The position numbers and the translations under genes are program-made. From contig CACXCL010000148.1 in NCBI GenBank assembly GCA_902766115.1, positions 1 through 17,591 on the forward strand: DNA of 17,591 nt, written 5' to 3'. Below are positions 1 through 7,092 of the stretch, piece by piece (position 1 is the stretch's first letter; every line of letters begins with the position of its first letter). This stretch comes from an uncultured Ruminococcus sp. (GTDB taxonomy: Bacteria > Bacillota > Clostridia > Oscillospirales > CAG-272). The notes beneath the pieces were generated by a model that was given only the letters and a program-made list of their open reading frames with translations, searched no databases and had not been told where the DNA came from.

Positions 1-1
1 C

Positions 2-391
2 GGCGTGAAAATGGGAGTTTCGTCCATCGAGGACGTTTATCCGCACGTCCATTCGTCTCATTTGAAAAATCTTCTTGACCGCTGCCGAGACGAGCACGAA
101 CGTCTCGGAAATGAGATAGACGAAGCGCTTGAACGCTTCGGAGACGACGGGAAAAAGCCGAGCGCTGTCGCGAAAAACATGTCGAAAATGAAAACAAATA
201 TGATGCTCATGATGCACGAGTCCGACAGTACGGTGGCGGATCTCATGACAGACGGCTGCAACATGGGCGTAAAATCTCTCAACAGATACCTCAATCAGTA
301 CGAGGCTGCTGACGAGCACGCAAAAGATATAACAAAAAAACTGATAAATCTGGAAGAAAAACTCACTCACGACGTGAGAGGGTATCTTTGA
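2..391 (+). CDS. small helical protein of unknown function, 5' end cut by the window edge
   Basis: The frame is open to the left edge and ends with TGA at 389-391. The codons before the first possible start (GTG at 5) are also open, so the true N-terminus probably lies outside the window. About 129 residues are visible. They are strongly charged and predicted helical, with an unusually Met-rich stretch (MSKMKTNMMLMM) near the middle and an acidic-basic C-terminal helix. There is no signal peptide or membrane segment. The pattern (a KMGVSSIEDV-like opening, then helices with DxCNMGVKSL) recalls small four-helix, ferritin-like proteins of unknown role common in Clostridia; that is from memory, not a search. 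A strong terminator follows, so this gene ends its own transcript and is not cotranscribed with glpK. I assign no function. Confidence 0.7.
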   Translation, partial: GVKMGVSSIEDVYPHVHSSHLKNLLDRCRDEHERLGNEIDEALERFGDDGKKPSAVAKNMSKMKTNMMLMMHESDSTVADLMTDGCNMGVKSLNRYLNQYEAADEHAKDITKKLINLEEKLTHDVRGYL

Positions 392-416
392 ATTTTTGAA
401 GAATGAGTTTTTCCCC

Positions 417-444
417 GCCCCCGAGATCGGGGGCTTTCTTTTTT
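417..444 (+). terminator. intrinsic terminator after the first gene
   Basis: A perfect 7-bp G/C stem, GCCCCCG (417-423) and CGGGGGC (428-434), closes an AGAT loop. It is followed by TTTCTTTTTT. It lies 25 bases after the stop of the upstream gene and before the glpK promoter, so it separates the two transcription units. Confidence 0.92.
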
Positions 445-460
445 CACGTGAGAAAAAAAG

Positions 461-489
461 TTGATTTATTGTCAAAAAAATGGTATATT
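461..489 (+). promoter_or_regulatory. sigma-A-type promoter of glpK
   Basis: TTGATT (461-466), a 17-bp spacer, and TATATT (484-489). The expected start of transcription is near 496, giving a leader of about 20 bases before the glpK ATG at 517. There is no room for a riboswitch or long antiterminator. Confidence 0.75.
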
Positions 490-516
490 ATCATCAGAAA
501 ACGATCGGAGGTGCGG

Positions 517-2004
517 ATGAAGAAATATGTTTTGGCCCTGGACGAGGGCACGACGAGCGCCAGAGCGATAATTTTCGACCGAGAGGCGCGTATCGTCGGC
601 ATGGCACAGCATGAGTTTACACAGTACTATCCGAAACCCGGGTGGGTCGAACACGATCCCATGGAGATATGGGCGAGCCAATACTCCGCCATAACGGAAT
701 GCATCGCAAAAAACGGGATCTCGCCGGAGGAGATCGCCGCTATCGGGATCACAAATCAGCGCGAGACCACCGTGGTATGGGAAAAAGAATCCGGCAGACC
801 GGTCTGCAACGCCATCGTCTGGCAGTGTAGACGGACCGCTGATATTTGCGACCGGATGGTGGCGGACGGGTTAAACGAACTTATACGACAAAAGACCGGA
901 CTTCGTATCGACGCTTATTTCAGCGGAACGAAGCTCAAATGGATCCTTGACACCATCCCCGGCGCCCGCGAGAGGGCTAAAAAGGGCGAGTTGCTGTTCG
1001 GGACCATCGATACGTGGCTTCTTTGGAAACTGACCGGCGGGATCGTTCATATCACCGACCGGACAAACGCGTCGCGTACGATGATGTATAACATAATTGA
1101 CGAGCGCTGGGATGACGAGATACTGGAGATCCTCGATATCCCCCGGGAAATGCTTCCCGAGGTGAAATGCAGCAGCGATCTGTACGGCGCTGTGAACCTG
1201 ATGGGTGCGCAAATACCGATCTGCGGTATCGCCGGGGACCAACAGGCGGCGCTCTTCGGACAAGGCTGTTTTATGCCGGGTGACGCCAAGACCACATACG
1301 GAACAGGATGCTTCCTTCTCTCCCACACGGGAGATAAACCGGTGTTCAGCTCTAACGGGCTGCTCACAACGGTTGCCGCAAGCGAAAAAGGCAGGCACAC
1401 CGAGTACGCGCTCGAAGGAAGCGTTTTCGTCGGAGGTGCGGTGATCCAGTGGCTTAGAGACGAGTTGAAGCTTATCGACGAATCGCGGGACAGCGAGTAT
1501 TTCGCCACGAAACTCAAGGATTCCGGAGGCGTTTATATCGTCCCCGCTTTCGCCGGGTTGGGCGCGCCGTATTGGGACATGCGTGCGAGAGGGACGATCA
1601 CCGGACTGACCCGCGGAGCCGGACGGGACCACATAATCCGCGCGGCGCTCGAGTCTATTGCTTATCAGACCGAGGACGTCCTTTCCGCCATGGCGGCCGA
1701 CAGCGGGCAGAACATCCCTCTTCTCCGCGTTGACGGAGGAGCGTCAGCCAACGATTTTCTGATGCAGTTCCAGTCGGATATCTCGGATGTTCCCGTTTTT
1801 CGACCGGCAACACAAGAGGCGACAGCAGCAGGCGCGGCGTTTCTTGCCGGTCTTGCCGTGGGATTTTTCCGCGACAGGAGCGAAATATCCGATCTTAATA
1901 AAAACGGAGTGACCTTCTCGCCGCGTATGGGTCGGGAGGAGCGTGAAAAGCTCCTTTCAGGTTGGCGTCACGCAGTCAGAGCGTCACAGGCATATCACGA
2001 TTGA
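517..2004 (+). CDS. glpK: glycerol kinase
   Basis: Cytoplasmic FGGY-family kinase that makes sn-glycerol 3-phosphate from glycerol and ATP. The length, 495 residues, is normal for the family. The start ATG at 517 follows GGAGG at 508-512 and gives the typical opening MKKYVLALDEGTTSAR (phosphate-binding loop at residues 10-14). An in-frame start at 403 would sit upstream of the promoter and inside the terminator. Glycerol-site residues are visible: Arg82-Glu83 (in QRETT), Tyr134 and the catalytic Asp241 (in GIAGDQQ). YGTGCF (261-266) and the C-terminal VDGGAS (405-410) belong to the nucleotide domain. The region before Asp241 lacks the His of the PTS-controlled Firmicutes enzymes. A lipase-like gene follows 15 bases downstream. 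No glycerol facilitator or glycerol-3-phosphate dehydrogenase gene is present here. Confidence 0.97.
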   Translation: MKKYVLALDEGTTSARAIIFDREARIVGMAQHEFTQYYPKPGWVEHDPMEIWASQYSAITECIAKNGISPEEIAAIGITNQRETTVVWEKESGRPVCNAIVWQCRRTADICDRMVADGLNELIRQKTGLRIDAYFSGTKLKWILDTIPGARERAKKGELLFGTIDTWLLWKLTGGIVHITDRTNASRTMMYNIIDERWDDEILEILDIPREMLPEVKCSSDLYGAVNLMGAQIPICGIAGDQQAALFGQGCFMPGDAKTTYGTGCFLLSHTGDKPVFSSNGLLTTVAASEKGRHTEYALEGSVFVGGAVIQWLRDELKLIDESRDSEYFATKLKDSGGVYIVPAFAGLGAPYWDMRARGTITGLTRGAGRDHIIRAALESIAYQTEDVLSAMAADSGQNIPLLRVDGGASANDFLMQFQSDISDVPVFRPATQEATAAGAAFLAGLAVGFFRDRSEISDLNKNGVTFSPRMGREEREKLLSGWRHAVRASQAYHD

Positions 2005-2019
2005 TTAAGGAGATAAGAT

Positions 2020-2940
2020 ATGGCTATTCAGGTTGTCGAAAAATCAGTCAGGTCTTCCGATAAGGATCATGAACTGAAAGGACTCGTATACTTGCCCGAG
2101 GGGAAGCCGACAGGATATTTTGAAGTGATCCACGGGATGGTGGAGCATATCGGCAGATATGACGGCTTCATGAGACGTATGGCGGATGCGGGATACATCA
2201 CGTTCGCATACGATCATCTTGGACACGGGAAAACGGCAAGAGACGAGAGCGAGCTCGGTTATATCGCTCCGAAGGACGGCTGGCAGCGCCTTGTGGACGA
2301 CGTTGCTCTTTTCGCCGCCTCCGTCAAAGAAGAATACGGAAACGATCTTCCGTTGACTCTCATGGGACACAGTATGGGATCCTTCATCGTTCGACTGACT
2401 GCCGAACAGTATGATTTTCACGACAAACTCATCATTATGGGGACCGGCGGACCGAATCCCATCGCAGGCGTCGGACTTGCCATGATAAAGATGACAAAGA
2501 AGATCAAAGGCGAGAGGCATATCTCGACGTTTCTTGAAAAAACTGCTTTCGGGAAGTATAATTCCAGATTTGCCGACGAGCGCGACCCGAAAAGCTGGCT
2601 TTCCACTATTGAGGAGGAAAGACAGAAGTACAAAGACGATCCGCTCTGCTCTTTCTACTTCACGGCAAGCGCCATGGAGGACCTGATTAAACTCAATAAA
2701 CTGTCCAACCGTAAATCCTGGGCGCCGTCTCTCAACAAAGAGAAACCTGTCCTTCTCGTTTCAGGATCCGATGATCCGGTCGGCGATTACGGAAAAGGCG
2801 TTGAGACGGTACATAAGATGCTGTGCGACGCAGGAGTACCGGTCAGGTGCAAGATATACGACGGATGCAGGCATGAGGTGTTGAACGACGTTTGCCGGGA
2901 AGAGACGATTCACGATATATTAGACTTCTGTAAAAACTGA
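2020..2940 (+). CDS. alpha/beta hydrolase, monoacylglycerol-lipase-like (serine hydrolase)
   Basis: A 306-residue cytoplasmic protein of the Hydrolase_4 (monoglyceride lipase / lysophospholipase) type. The nucleophile elbow GHSMGS places Ser118. The acid is probably Asp252 in SGSDDPVG, and the base His285 in YDGCRHEV, completing the triad in normal order. HGMVEH (38-43) fits the oxyanion-hole region, and YDHLGHGKT (64-72) is the usual family strand. A cap occupies roughly residues 140-235. The ATG follows AAGGAG (2007-2012) and is 15 bases after glpK, so the two are probably one operon. The sequence shows a triad hydrolase; that the substrate is a monoacylglycerol, feeding glycerol to GlpK, is an inference from family and neighbour. 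It could instead act on other esters or lysophospholipids. Confidence 0.88.
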   Translation: MAIQVVEKSVRSSDKDHELKGLVYLPEGKPTGYFEVIHGMVEHIGRYDGFMRRMADAGYITFAYDHLGHGKTARDESELGYIAPKDGWQRLVDDVALFAASVKEEYGNDLPLTLMGHSMGSFIVRLTAEQYDFHDKLIIMGTGGPNPIAGVGLAMIKMTKKIKGERHISTFLEKTAFGKYNSRFADERDPKSWLSTIEEERQKYKDDPLCSFYFTASAMEDLIKLNKLSNRKSWAPSLNKEKPVLLVSGSDDPVGDYGKGVETVHKMLCDAGVPVRCKIYDGCRHEVLNDVCREETIHDILDFCKN

Positions 2941-2946
2941 ATAACT

Positions 2947-2974
2947 AAAAAGACGGTCTGTCGACCGTCTTTTT
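2947..2974. terminator. two-way terminator between the glpK unit and the SLH-esterase unit
   Basis: A 12-bp perfect stem, AAAAAGACGGTC (2947-2958) and GACCGTCTTTTT (2963-2974), with a TGTC loop. It ends in T-runs on both strands and lies between the convergent stops at 2940 and 2986. Confidence 0.93.
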
Positions 2975-2985
2975 GTTAAGATAGC

Positions 2986-5133
2986 TCAATGGTGAACGAA
3001 TTCAGCGACTGTAACGGTTGTTCCCTCGGTCTCGGCTTTGATCACGAGCCGATGAGTGGCAACCTCGTTTTCACTGATGATCCTTACATATCTGTCGCAG
3101 TCATAGTGCGAAAACTCTCCGCCGTCGATACTGACAAGTATATTCGTGGATTCGTTTTCAGGATAGTCAGGCCCGTCTGAATGTCCGCCGAGAATATACA
3201 GCTCTTTGCCTGTGAATTCGTAGACGAACTCTGAGGTCGTATCGTCGCACTGCCACCCGTGACCGAATCTGTATATGTTATCGACGACTTTCCAGTTCCC
3301 CATTGATTCAGGGGTGTAGGTGAGGGGTCTGTCGGACTGCAGATCCTCGTTGATCGCTGTGCTGACCCTGTCTTCCGGAATATCCTTGATAACAAGATCT
3401 TCTTCCGAGGCTGTTTTGACCTTCTCCATGATCGCCCTGAAATTGAGCACAAGCGTCTGCGACATGAAATTGTGACCCCATTCTCTGGGGTGAGAGCCGT
3501 CGTATGCGATCTCTCCGCTGTAGATCTCGCCGAGATCAAGCGCGTATTTGGCAGCTCCGCAGTAGTCTGCGACGGATATGCCGTAGTGGTCGGCGACAGA
3601 CTTCATGTAATCGCACATCTCCGTGCCAGAGTTTCCGACGAGAAGAATCATAATAGCGGGCTTCTTCTCGGTGCTGAGGACGCGCCTTATCATTGACTCG
3701 AAGCCGTCCATGTTTTCGGAATTCGGCGAACCGTCGTTGAGAGCAAATTCTATGAAGAACAGATCAGGTTCGTGGTCGAGAACGTTGGAGGCGAGACGGA
3801 GATTGCCGTATTCAGATCCGGTTCCGTCGATTCCGGCGTTGACGAAGGTCATCTCGGAGTTCGGGAAGGTTTTCTCGAGCCAGTTCTCAGTGAGTCTCGG
3901 CCAGTTGTGGTAAGGTCCTCCGGACGCGCCGCGCGTGATGGAGCCCCCGATGTACGCAACCGTAACAGGCTCTCCCCTTTCCGCCTTGTCGATGAACGCG
4001 GCGTATCTGCCGAGGTCGCCGAGAGAATACCGGGCGATATTCTTCATTTCTTCGTATACCTCGGACGAGATGCCGGGATTGAATTCCTCGGGGTCCATTC
4101 CGTAAAACGGACCGGTGGATCGCTTGACGTTGAGCATAACGGTCTTGTACGGGGTGACCTCCCCGGTTTCTTTGTTAATGATCCTGAGCTTTGAAATGCC
4201 CTTGTTATCATCTTCTTCGGTGATACTTTTACCGTGGGAATTGTAGATACCGTCGTCGCCGAAGAACATATTGCAGTCGGTGTCAGCTATGAGCATTTCC
4301 AAATTGACTTTATCTATCTCGATGGCGTATGTCTCGGTGCTGAGTCCCAGTTGAGGAAGTATCTGTTCGGAAAGACTGAAGGGAGTTCCCGAGCCGTTTA
4401 TCCTTTCACGAAGGAGAAGATGAATATCGACAGATTTTCCGTCCCCTTCCGCAAGCGAATAAATATTCTTCAGACGGGAGAACATCGGATCCTCAACGTT
4501 TTCGAGATATCTCTGGATCATAGTTGCGATCTCGGCACGCGTCGCCGTCTTTTTGGGATTGAAATTACCTGCCTTATCTCCGGCGATGATACCGCTGAGG
4601 CGAATTCTTTCAACTGCACCGGAAGCCCATTTCGGGATCTTATTTTGATCCGCAAAACTTTCCGTAATGGGTTTTTCAGGGAGCGCGTCTTCTCTGTATG
4701 CGATAAACCTGTCGAGAAGTACCGCAAGCTCCTGCCTCAGGATCGGAGCGTTTGGCTTGAACGTTCCGTCACTATAGCCGTTTACGAGTTTCTTTTCCGC
4801 AGCCCAACCGATGGCGTCGGAGTACCATTTCCCTGCCGGAACGTCGGAAAAACCGGTATTTGCACCCATTCCCTTTATCTCGGCGTCGTCAAGACGGGAG
4901 AGAATGGTCACGAGCTGAGCTCTTGTAGTGGTTCCCTCGGGCTCAAACGTGTTCTTCGTCATTCCGTTCATTATTCCGTTGTCGTAGACGTATTTGATGG
5001 GATTATAGTACCATTTACCGCTTTTCACGTCTTTGAACGGAAGCGTTGTGTCTGCGGTGAAAACTGCAGACGACAGCAAAACGGCAGCCATGAGGATAAG
5101 AGCGGAAAACCTGAGTACTTTTGGAATTTTCAT
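2986..5133 (-). CDS. secreted SLH-domain protein with an SGNH/GDSL esterase domain
   Basis: A 715-residue cell-surface protein. Residues 1-27 form a signal peptide (basic start, hydrophobic core, likely cleavage after VFTA). Three S-layer homology repeats follow at about 33-78, 95-140 and 159-205, with TTTRAQ, PILRQE and TATRAE motifs that usually bind a secondary cell-wall polymer. Residues 220-385 look like an accessory beta region. The SGNH hydrolase spans about 390-572: nucleophile Ser398 in GGSITRG, Gly434 in NAGIDG, Asn466 in FALND, and Asp545/His548 in DGSHP, so all four blocks are present. Residues 600-715 are another beta-rich region, possibly carbohydrate-binding. The ATG follows GAAAGGA (5141-5147 complement). 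The gene lies 26 bases after the Na/Pi transporter gene with no evident promoter between. It may de-esterify polysaccharide or wall polymer; the substrate is unknown. Confidence 0.9.
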   Translation of the reverse strand: MKIPKVLRFSALILMAAVLLSSAVFTADTTLPFKDVKSGKWYYNPIKYVYDNGIMNGMTKNTFEPEGTTTRAQLVTILSRLDDAEIKGMGANTGFSDVPAGKWYSDAIGWAAEKKLVNGYSDGTFKPNAPILRQELAVLLDRFIAYREDALPEKPITESFADQNKIPKWASGAVERIRLSGIIAGDKAGNFNPKKTATRAEIATMIQRYLENVEDPMFSRLKNIYSLAEGDGKSVDIHLLLRERINGSGTPFSLSEQILPQLGLSTETYAIEIDKVNLEMLIADTDCNMFFGDDGIYNSHGKSITEEDDNKGISKLRIINKETGEVTPYKTVMLNVKRSTGPFYGMDPEEFNPGISSEVYEEMKNIARYSLGDLGRYAAFIDKAERGEPVTVAYIGGSITRGASGGPYHNWPRLTENWLEKTFPNSEMTFVNAGIDGTGSEYGNLRLASNVLDHEPDLFFIEFALNDGSPNSENMDGFESMIRRVLSTEKKPAIMILLVGNSGTEMCDYMKSVADHYGISVADYCGAAKYALDLGEIYSGEIAYDGSHPREWGHNFMSQTLVLNFRAIMEKVKTASEEDLVIKDIPEDRVSTAINEDLQSDRPLTYTPESMGNWKVVDNIYRFGHGWQCDDTTSEFVYEFTGKELYILGGHSDGPDYPENESTNILVSIDGGEFSHYDCDRYVRIISENEVATHRLVIKAETEGTTVTVAEFVHH

Positions 5134-5159
5134 GGATTTGTCCTTTCTTTTTTCACGGT

Positions 5160-6908
5160 TCAGAGAGAGTATTTATCTCTGAATCCCGAGAATTCGTTTT
5201 CAAATTCGGGTTGACCCGATGTTTTGACGTCGTTAAGATACTCGTGTACGGTAAGAACGTCCATATTCAGTTCAATGAGCGCGCCCGCAATATTTGAACA
5301 GTGGTCGGATATCCTCTCGCAGTTTCCGAGAAAGTCCGAAAGGACGAATCCGAGTTCGATGGTGCATTGACCGTTGCGGAGCCGCTCCACATGCCGTTTT
5401 TTTATCTCTGCAACCAGCAGGTCTATGACCTGCTCCAGCGGCTCGACCCGTTTTGCATTGGCGACGTCGTTATACTCGAAAGAATCGACCGCAAGATCGA
5501 GGATCTCTTTGATAGCGTTGCTAAGGACGTTTATTTCCCTTGTAGCGTCGTCGGAAAAACGTATTTTTTTGTCTTTGAGTTCCTGCGCTCCTTCCAGTAT
5601 GTTCAGCGCGTGGTCGCCGATCCGTTCGAAGTCGCCTATTGCCGTCAGCATATTTGAGACCGCACGGCTTTCATTATCGGTGAGGTTCTTCCCTGCCAGT
5701 TTTACAAGATACGTGCCGAGCTTGTCCTCGTATTTATCGAGAATAGTCTCGTTTTCTTCCACCTTTTCCGCTGTGTCTCTGTCGTATTCCCCGAACAGAC
5801 CGAACGCCATCCCGACTGAATCACGGGACGTTTTTGCCATCTCTATCGCAGCTGTGTTACATTCAAGGATCGCAATGGAGGGCGTGGCGAGGAGCCTGTC
5901 GTCGATCATGGTGAATATCTTCTCTTCGCCGGTATCCTTTATGATCTTATATGCGAGTTTCTCGAGTTTGTTGTGAAGAGGGAGAAGAACTATCGTTACG
6001 AGGACGTTATAAGTCGTGTGGATTATCGCGATACCGACGGGGTTGATCGAATGAGAAAGAACCTCGTCGAAGTTGAATACCGTCAGCGCGATTATATACG
6101 CTGCGAGGAACAACAGCGTTCCGAAAACTTTTATCAGTATATGGATGAGCGGGACTCTTTTGGCGTCTTTATTTACGCCGATCCCGGCGAGTAATGCGTT
6201 AATGACCGTACCGAGGTTCTGTCCTATTATTACGGGTATCGCGAGACCGTAGTTTATACTTCCCGTAAGAGAGATCGCCTGAAGAATACCGATCGACGCC
6301 GAGTGGCTTTGTAAGATCGCTGTAAACAGGGCGCCGATCAATACGCCGAGGACTGGATTTGACAGGAGTTTAAGAATGTTTACGAACTGCGGCGAGTCTT
6401 TGAGGGGAGATACAGCATCGCTCATCATCTTCATACCGTATATAAGGATGGAGAAGCCGAGCATTATCGAGCCGATATCGTGATTTTTTCTTTTTTTTGA
6501 CTTCATCATCATTATGATACCGATCAACGCAATTACAAGCGTAAAATTCTCGGGCTTCATGAATCTGATGATTCCGTTGTTGCTTTGAATACCGGTCAGA
6601 GAGAGGAGCCAGGCGGTCGCTGTCGTTCCGATATTGGAACCCATGATGACGGCTGTGGTCTGATTCAGGACCATAATACCTGAGTTGACGAGACCGACCA
6701 GGATCACAGTCACGGCGGAAGAGGATTGTATCAAAGCGGTAATGCCGATACCGAGGAACAGCCCGCTCCAGATATTTGAAGTCATACGCTGTATGATCTT
6801 CTCAAGACTGCCGCCGGCGATCTTTTCCAGTCCCGACGACATCGCCTTCATGCCGTAGAGGAAAAACGCGAGTCCTCCGAGTAATGTCAATACGGAAAAT
6901 ACGTCCAT
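5160..6908 (-). CDS. Na+/phosphate cotransporter (NptA/PNaS family) with C-terminal PhoU domain
   Basis: A 582-residue inner-membrane protein. The start ATG (6906-6908) is preceded by AAAGGAG at 6914-6920; a longer frame to 6962 would begin within the -10 box and is rejected. The membrane half (about 1-312) is an inverted duplication. The first repeat has QSSS (61-64) and GSNIGTT (90-96); the second has QSHSA (200-204) and GQNLGT (229-234). The cytoplasmic half (about 340-560) is a two-repeat PhoU-like helical domain with the metal-site motifs DFERIGDH (426-433) and CERISDH (530-536). The family couples Na+ to phosphate uptake, or export in YjbB-like members; direction cannot be read here. 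The second repeat normally reads QSSSA, so His202 is unusual. The gene is probably cotranscribed with the SLH esterase. Confidence 0.92.
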   Translation of the reverse strand: MDVFSVLTLLGGLAFFLYGMKAMSSGLEKIAGGSLEKIIQRMTSNIWSGLFLGIGITALIQSSSAVTVILVGLVNSGIMVLNQTTAVIMGSNIGTTATAWLLSLTGIQSNNGIIRFMKPENFTLVIALIGIIMMMKSKKRKNHDIGSIMLGFSILIYGMKMMSDAVSPLKDSPQFVNILKLLSNPVLGVLIGALFTAILQSHSASIGILQAISLTGSINYGLAIPVIIGQNLGTVINALLAGIGVNKDAKRVPLIHILIKVFGTLLFLAAYIIALTVFNFDEVLSHSINPVGIAIIHTTYNVLVTIVLLPLHNKLEKLAYKIIKDTGEEKIFTMIDDRLLATPSIAILECNTAAIEMAKTSRDSVGMAFGLFGEYDRDTAEKVEENETILDKYEDKLGTYLVKLAGKNLTDNESRAVSNMLTAIGDFERIGDHALNILEGAQELKDKKIRFSDDATREINVLSNAIKEILDLAVDSFEYNDVANAKRVEPLEQVIDLLVAEIKKRHVERLRNGQCTIELGFVLSDFLGNCERISDHCSNIAGALIELNMDVLTVHEYLNDVKTSGQPEFENEFSGFRDKYSL

Positions 6909-6950
6909 TTGAACTCCTTTTTTATTTTTTAGCCAAACTAACCTATTTTG

Positions 6951-6979
6951 ATTATACAACATAAAATCGATTCATTCAA
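6951..6979 (-). promoter_or_regulatory. promoter of the Na/Pi transporter–SLH esterase unit
   Basis: Read on the minus strand: TTGAAT (6979-6974), a 17-bp spacer, then a consensus TATAAT (6956-6951). Expected start near 6944, about 36 bases before the ATG. Confidence 0.8.
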
Positions 6980-7012
6980 GATGATTTTTAAGTAAAACGA
7001 AAAAACTCGATT

Positions 7013-7036
7013 TTTTTCTCCGGAAACAGAGAAAAA
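7013..7036. repeat. 8-bp inverted repeat upstream of fhs, possible operator
   Basis: TTTTTCTC (7013-7020) and GAGAAAAA (7029-7036) are perfect inverted arms around CGGAAACA. The right arm covers where the -35 hexamer of the fhs promoter would lie. It could be an operator or a chance pairing in A/T-rich DNA. Confidence 0.35.
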
Positions 7037-7048
7037 GAATCAAAAATA

Positions 7049-7057
7049 TGATATAAT
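7049..7057 (+). promoter_or_regulatory. extended -10 promoter of the fhs operon
   Basis: TG-A-TATAAT: a consensus -10 at 7052-7057 with the TGn extension at 7049-7051. The -35 position (about 7029-7034, GAGAAA) does not match TTGACA, as is common for extended -10 promoters. The start of transcription should be near 7064, about 29 bases before the ATG at 7093, leaving no room for a riboswitch. Confidence 0.65.
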
Positions 7058-7092
7058 TGTAGCATAATTTAATTATGTCAAGGAGAATAAAC

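Noticed and set aside
438..459. CACGTG palindrome with T-rich and A-rich flanks before the glpK promoter
   Set aside because: The left flank is the U-tract of the terminator at 417-444 and the arms are mostly A/T runs with an offset; not good enough for an operator call.
496..509. Possible catabolite-repression (cre) site in the glpK leader
   Set aside because: AGAAAACGATCGGA matches the cre consensus core but differs at four of the fixed or restricted positions, so it is too weak to claim.
403..516. N-terminal extension of glpK (in-frame ATG at 403)
   Set aside because: It would be translated from within the terminator and ahead of the promoter; the conserved protein starts at 517 with its own ribosome site.
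871..1632. 253-codon open frame on the minus strand inside glpK
   Set aside because: It lies wholly antisense to a fully conserved glycerol kinase, has no ribosome site and shows no recognisable motif; a by-product of the codon use of glpK.
4234..5214. 326-codon open frame on the plus strand opposite the SLH-esterase gene
   Set aside because: It mirrors the conserved SLH region, crosses the start of the gene and into the next, and has no promoter or ribosome site.
7058..7092. Folate or purine riboswitch before fhs
   Set aside because: Only about 30 bases lie between the predicted transcription start and the ATG, too short for any known aptamer.
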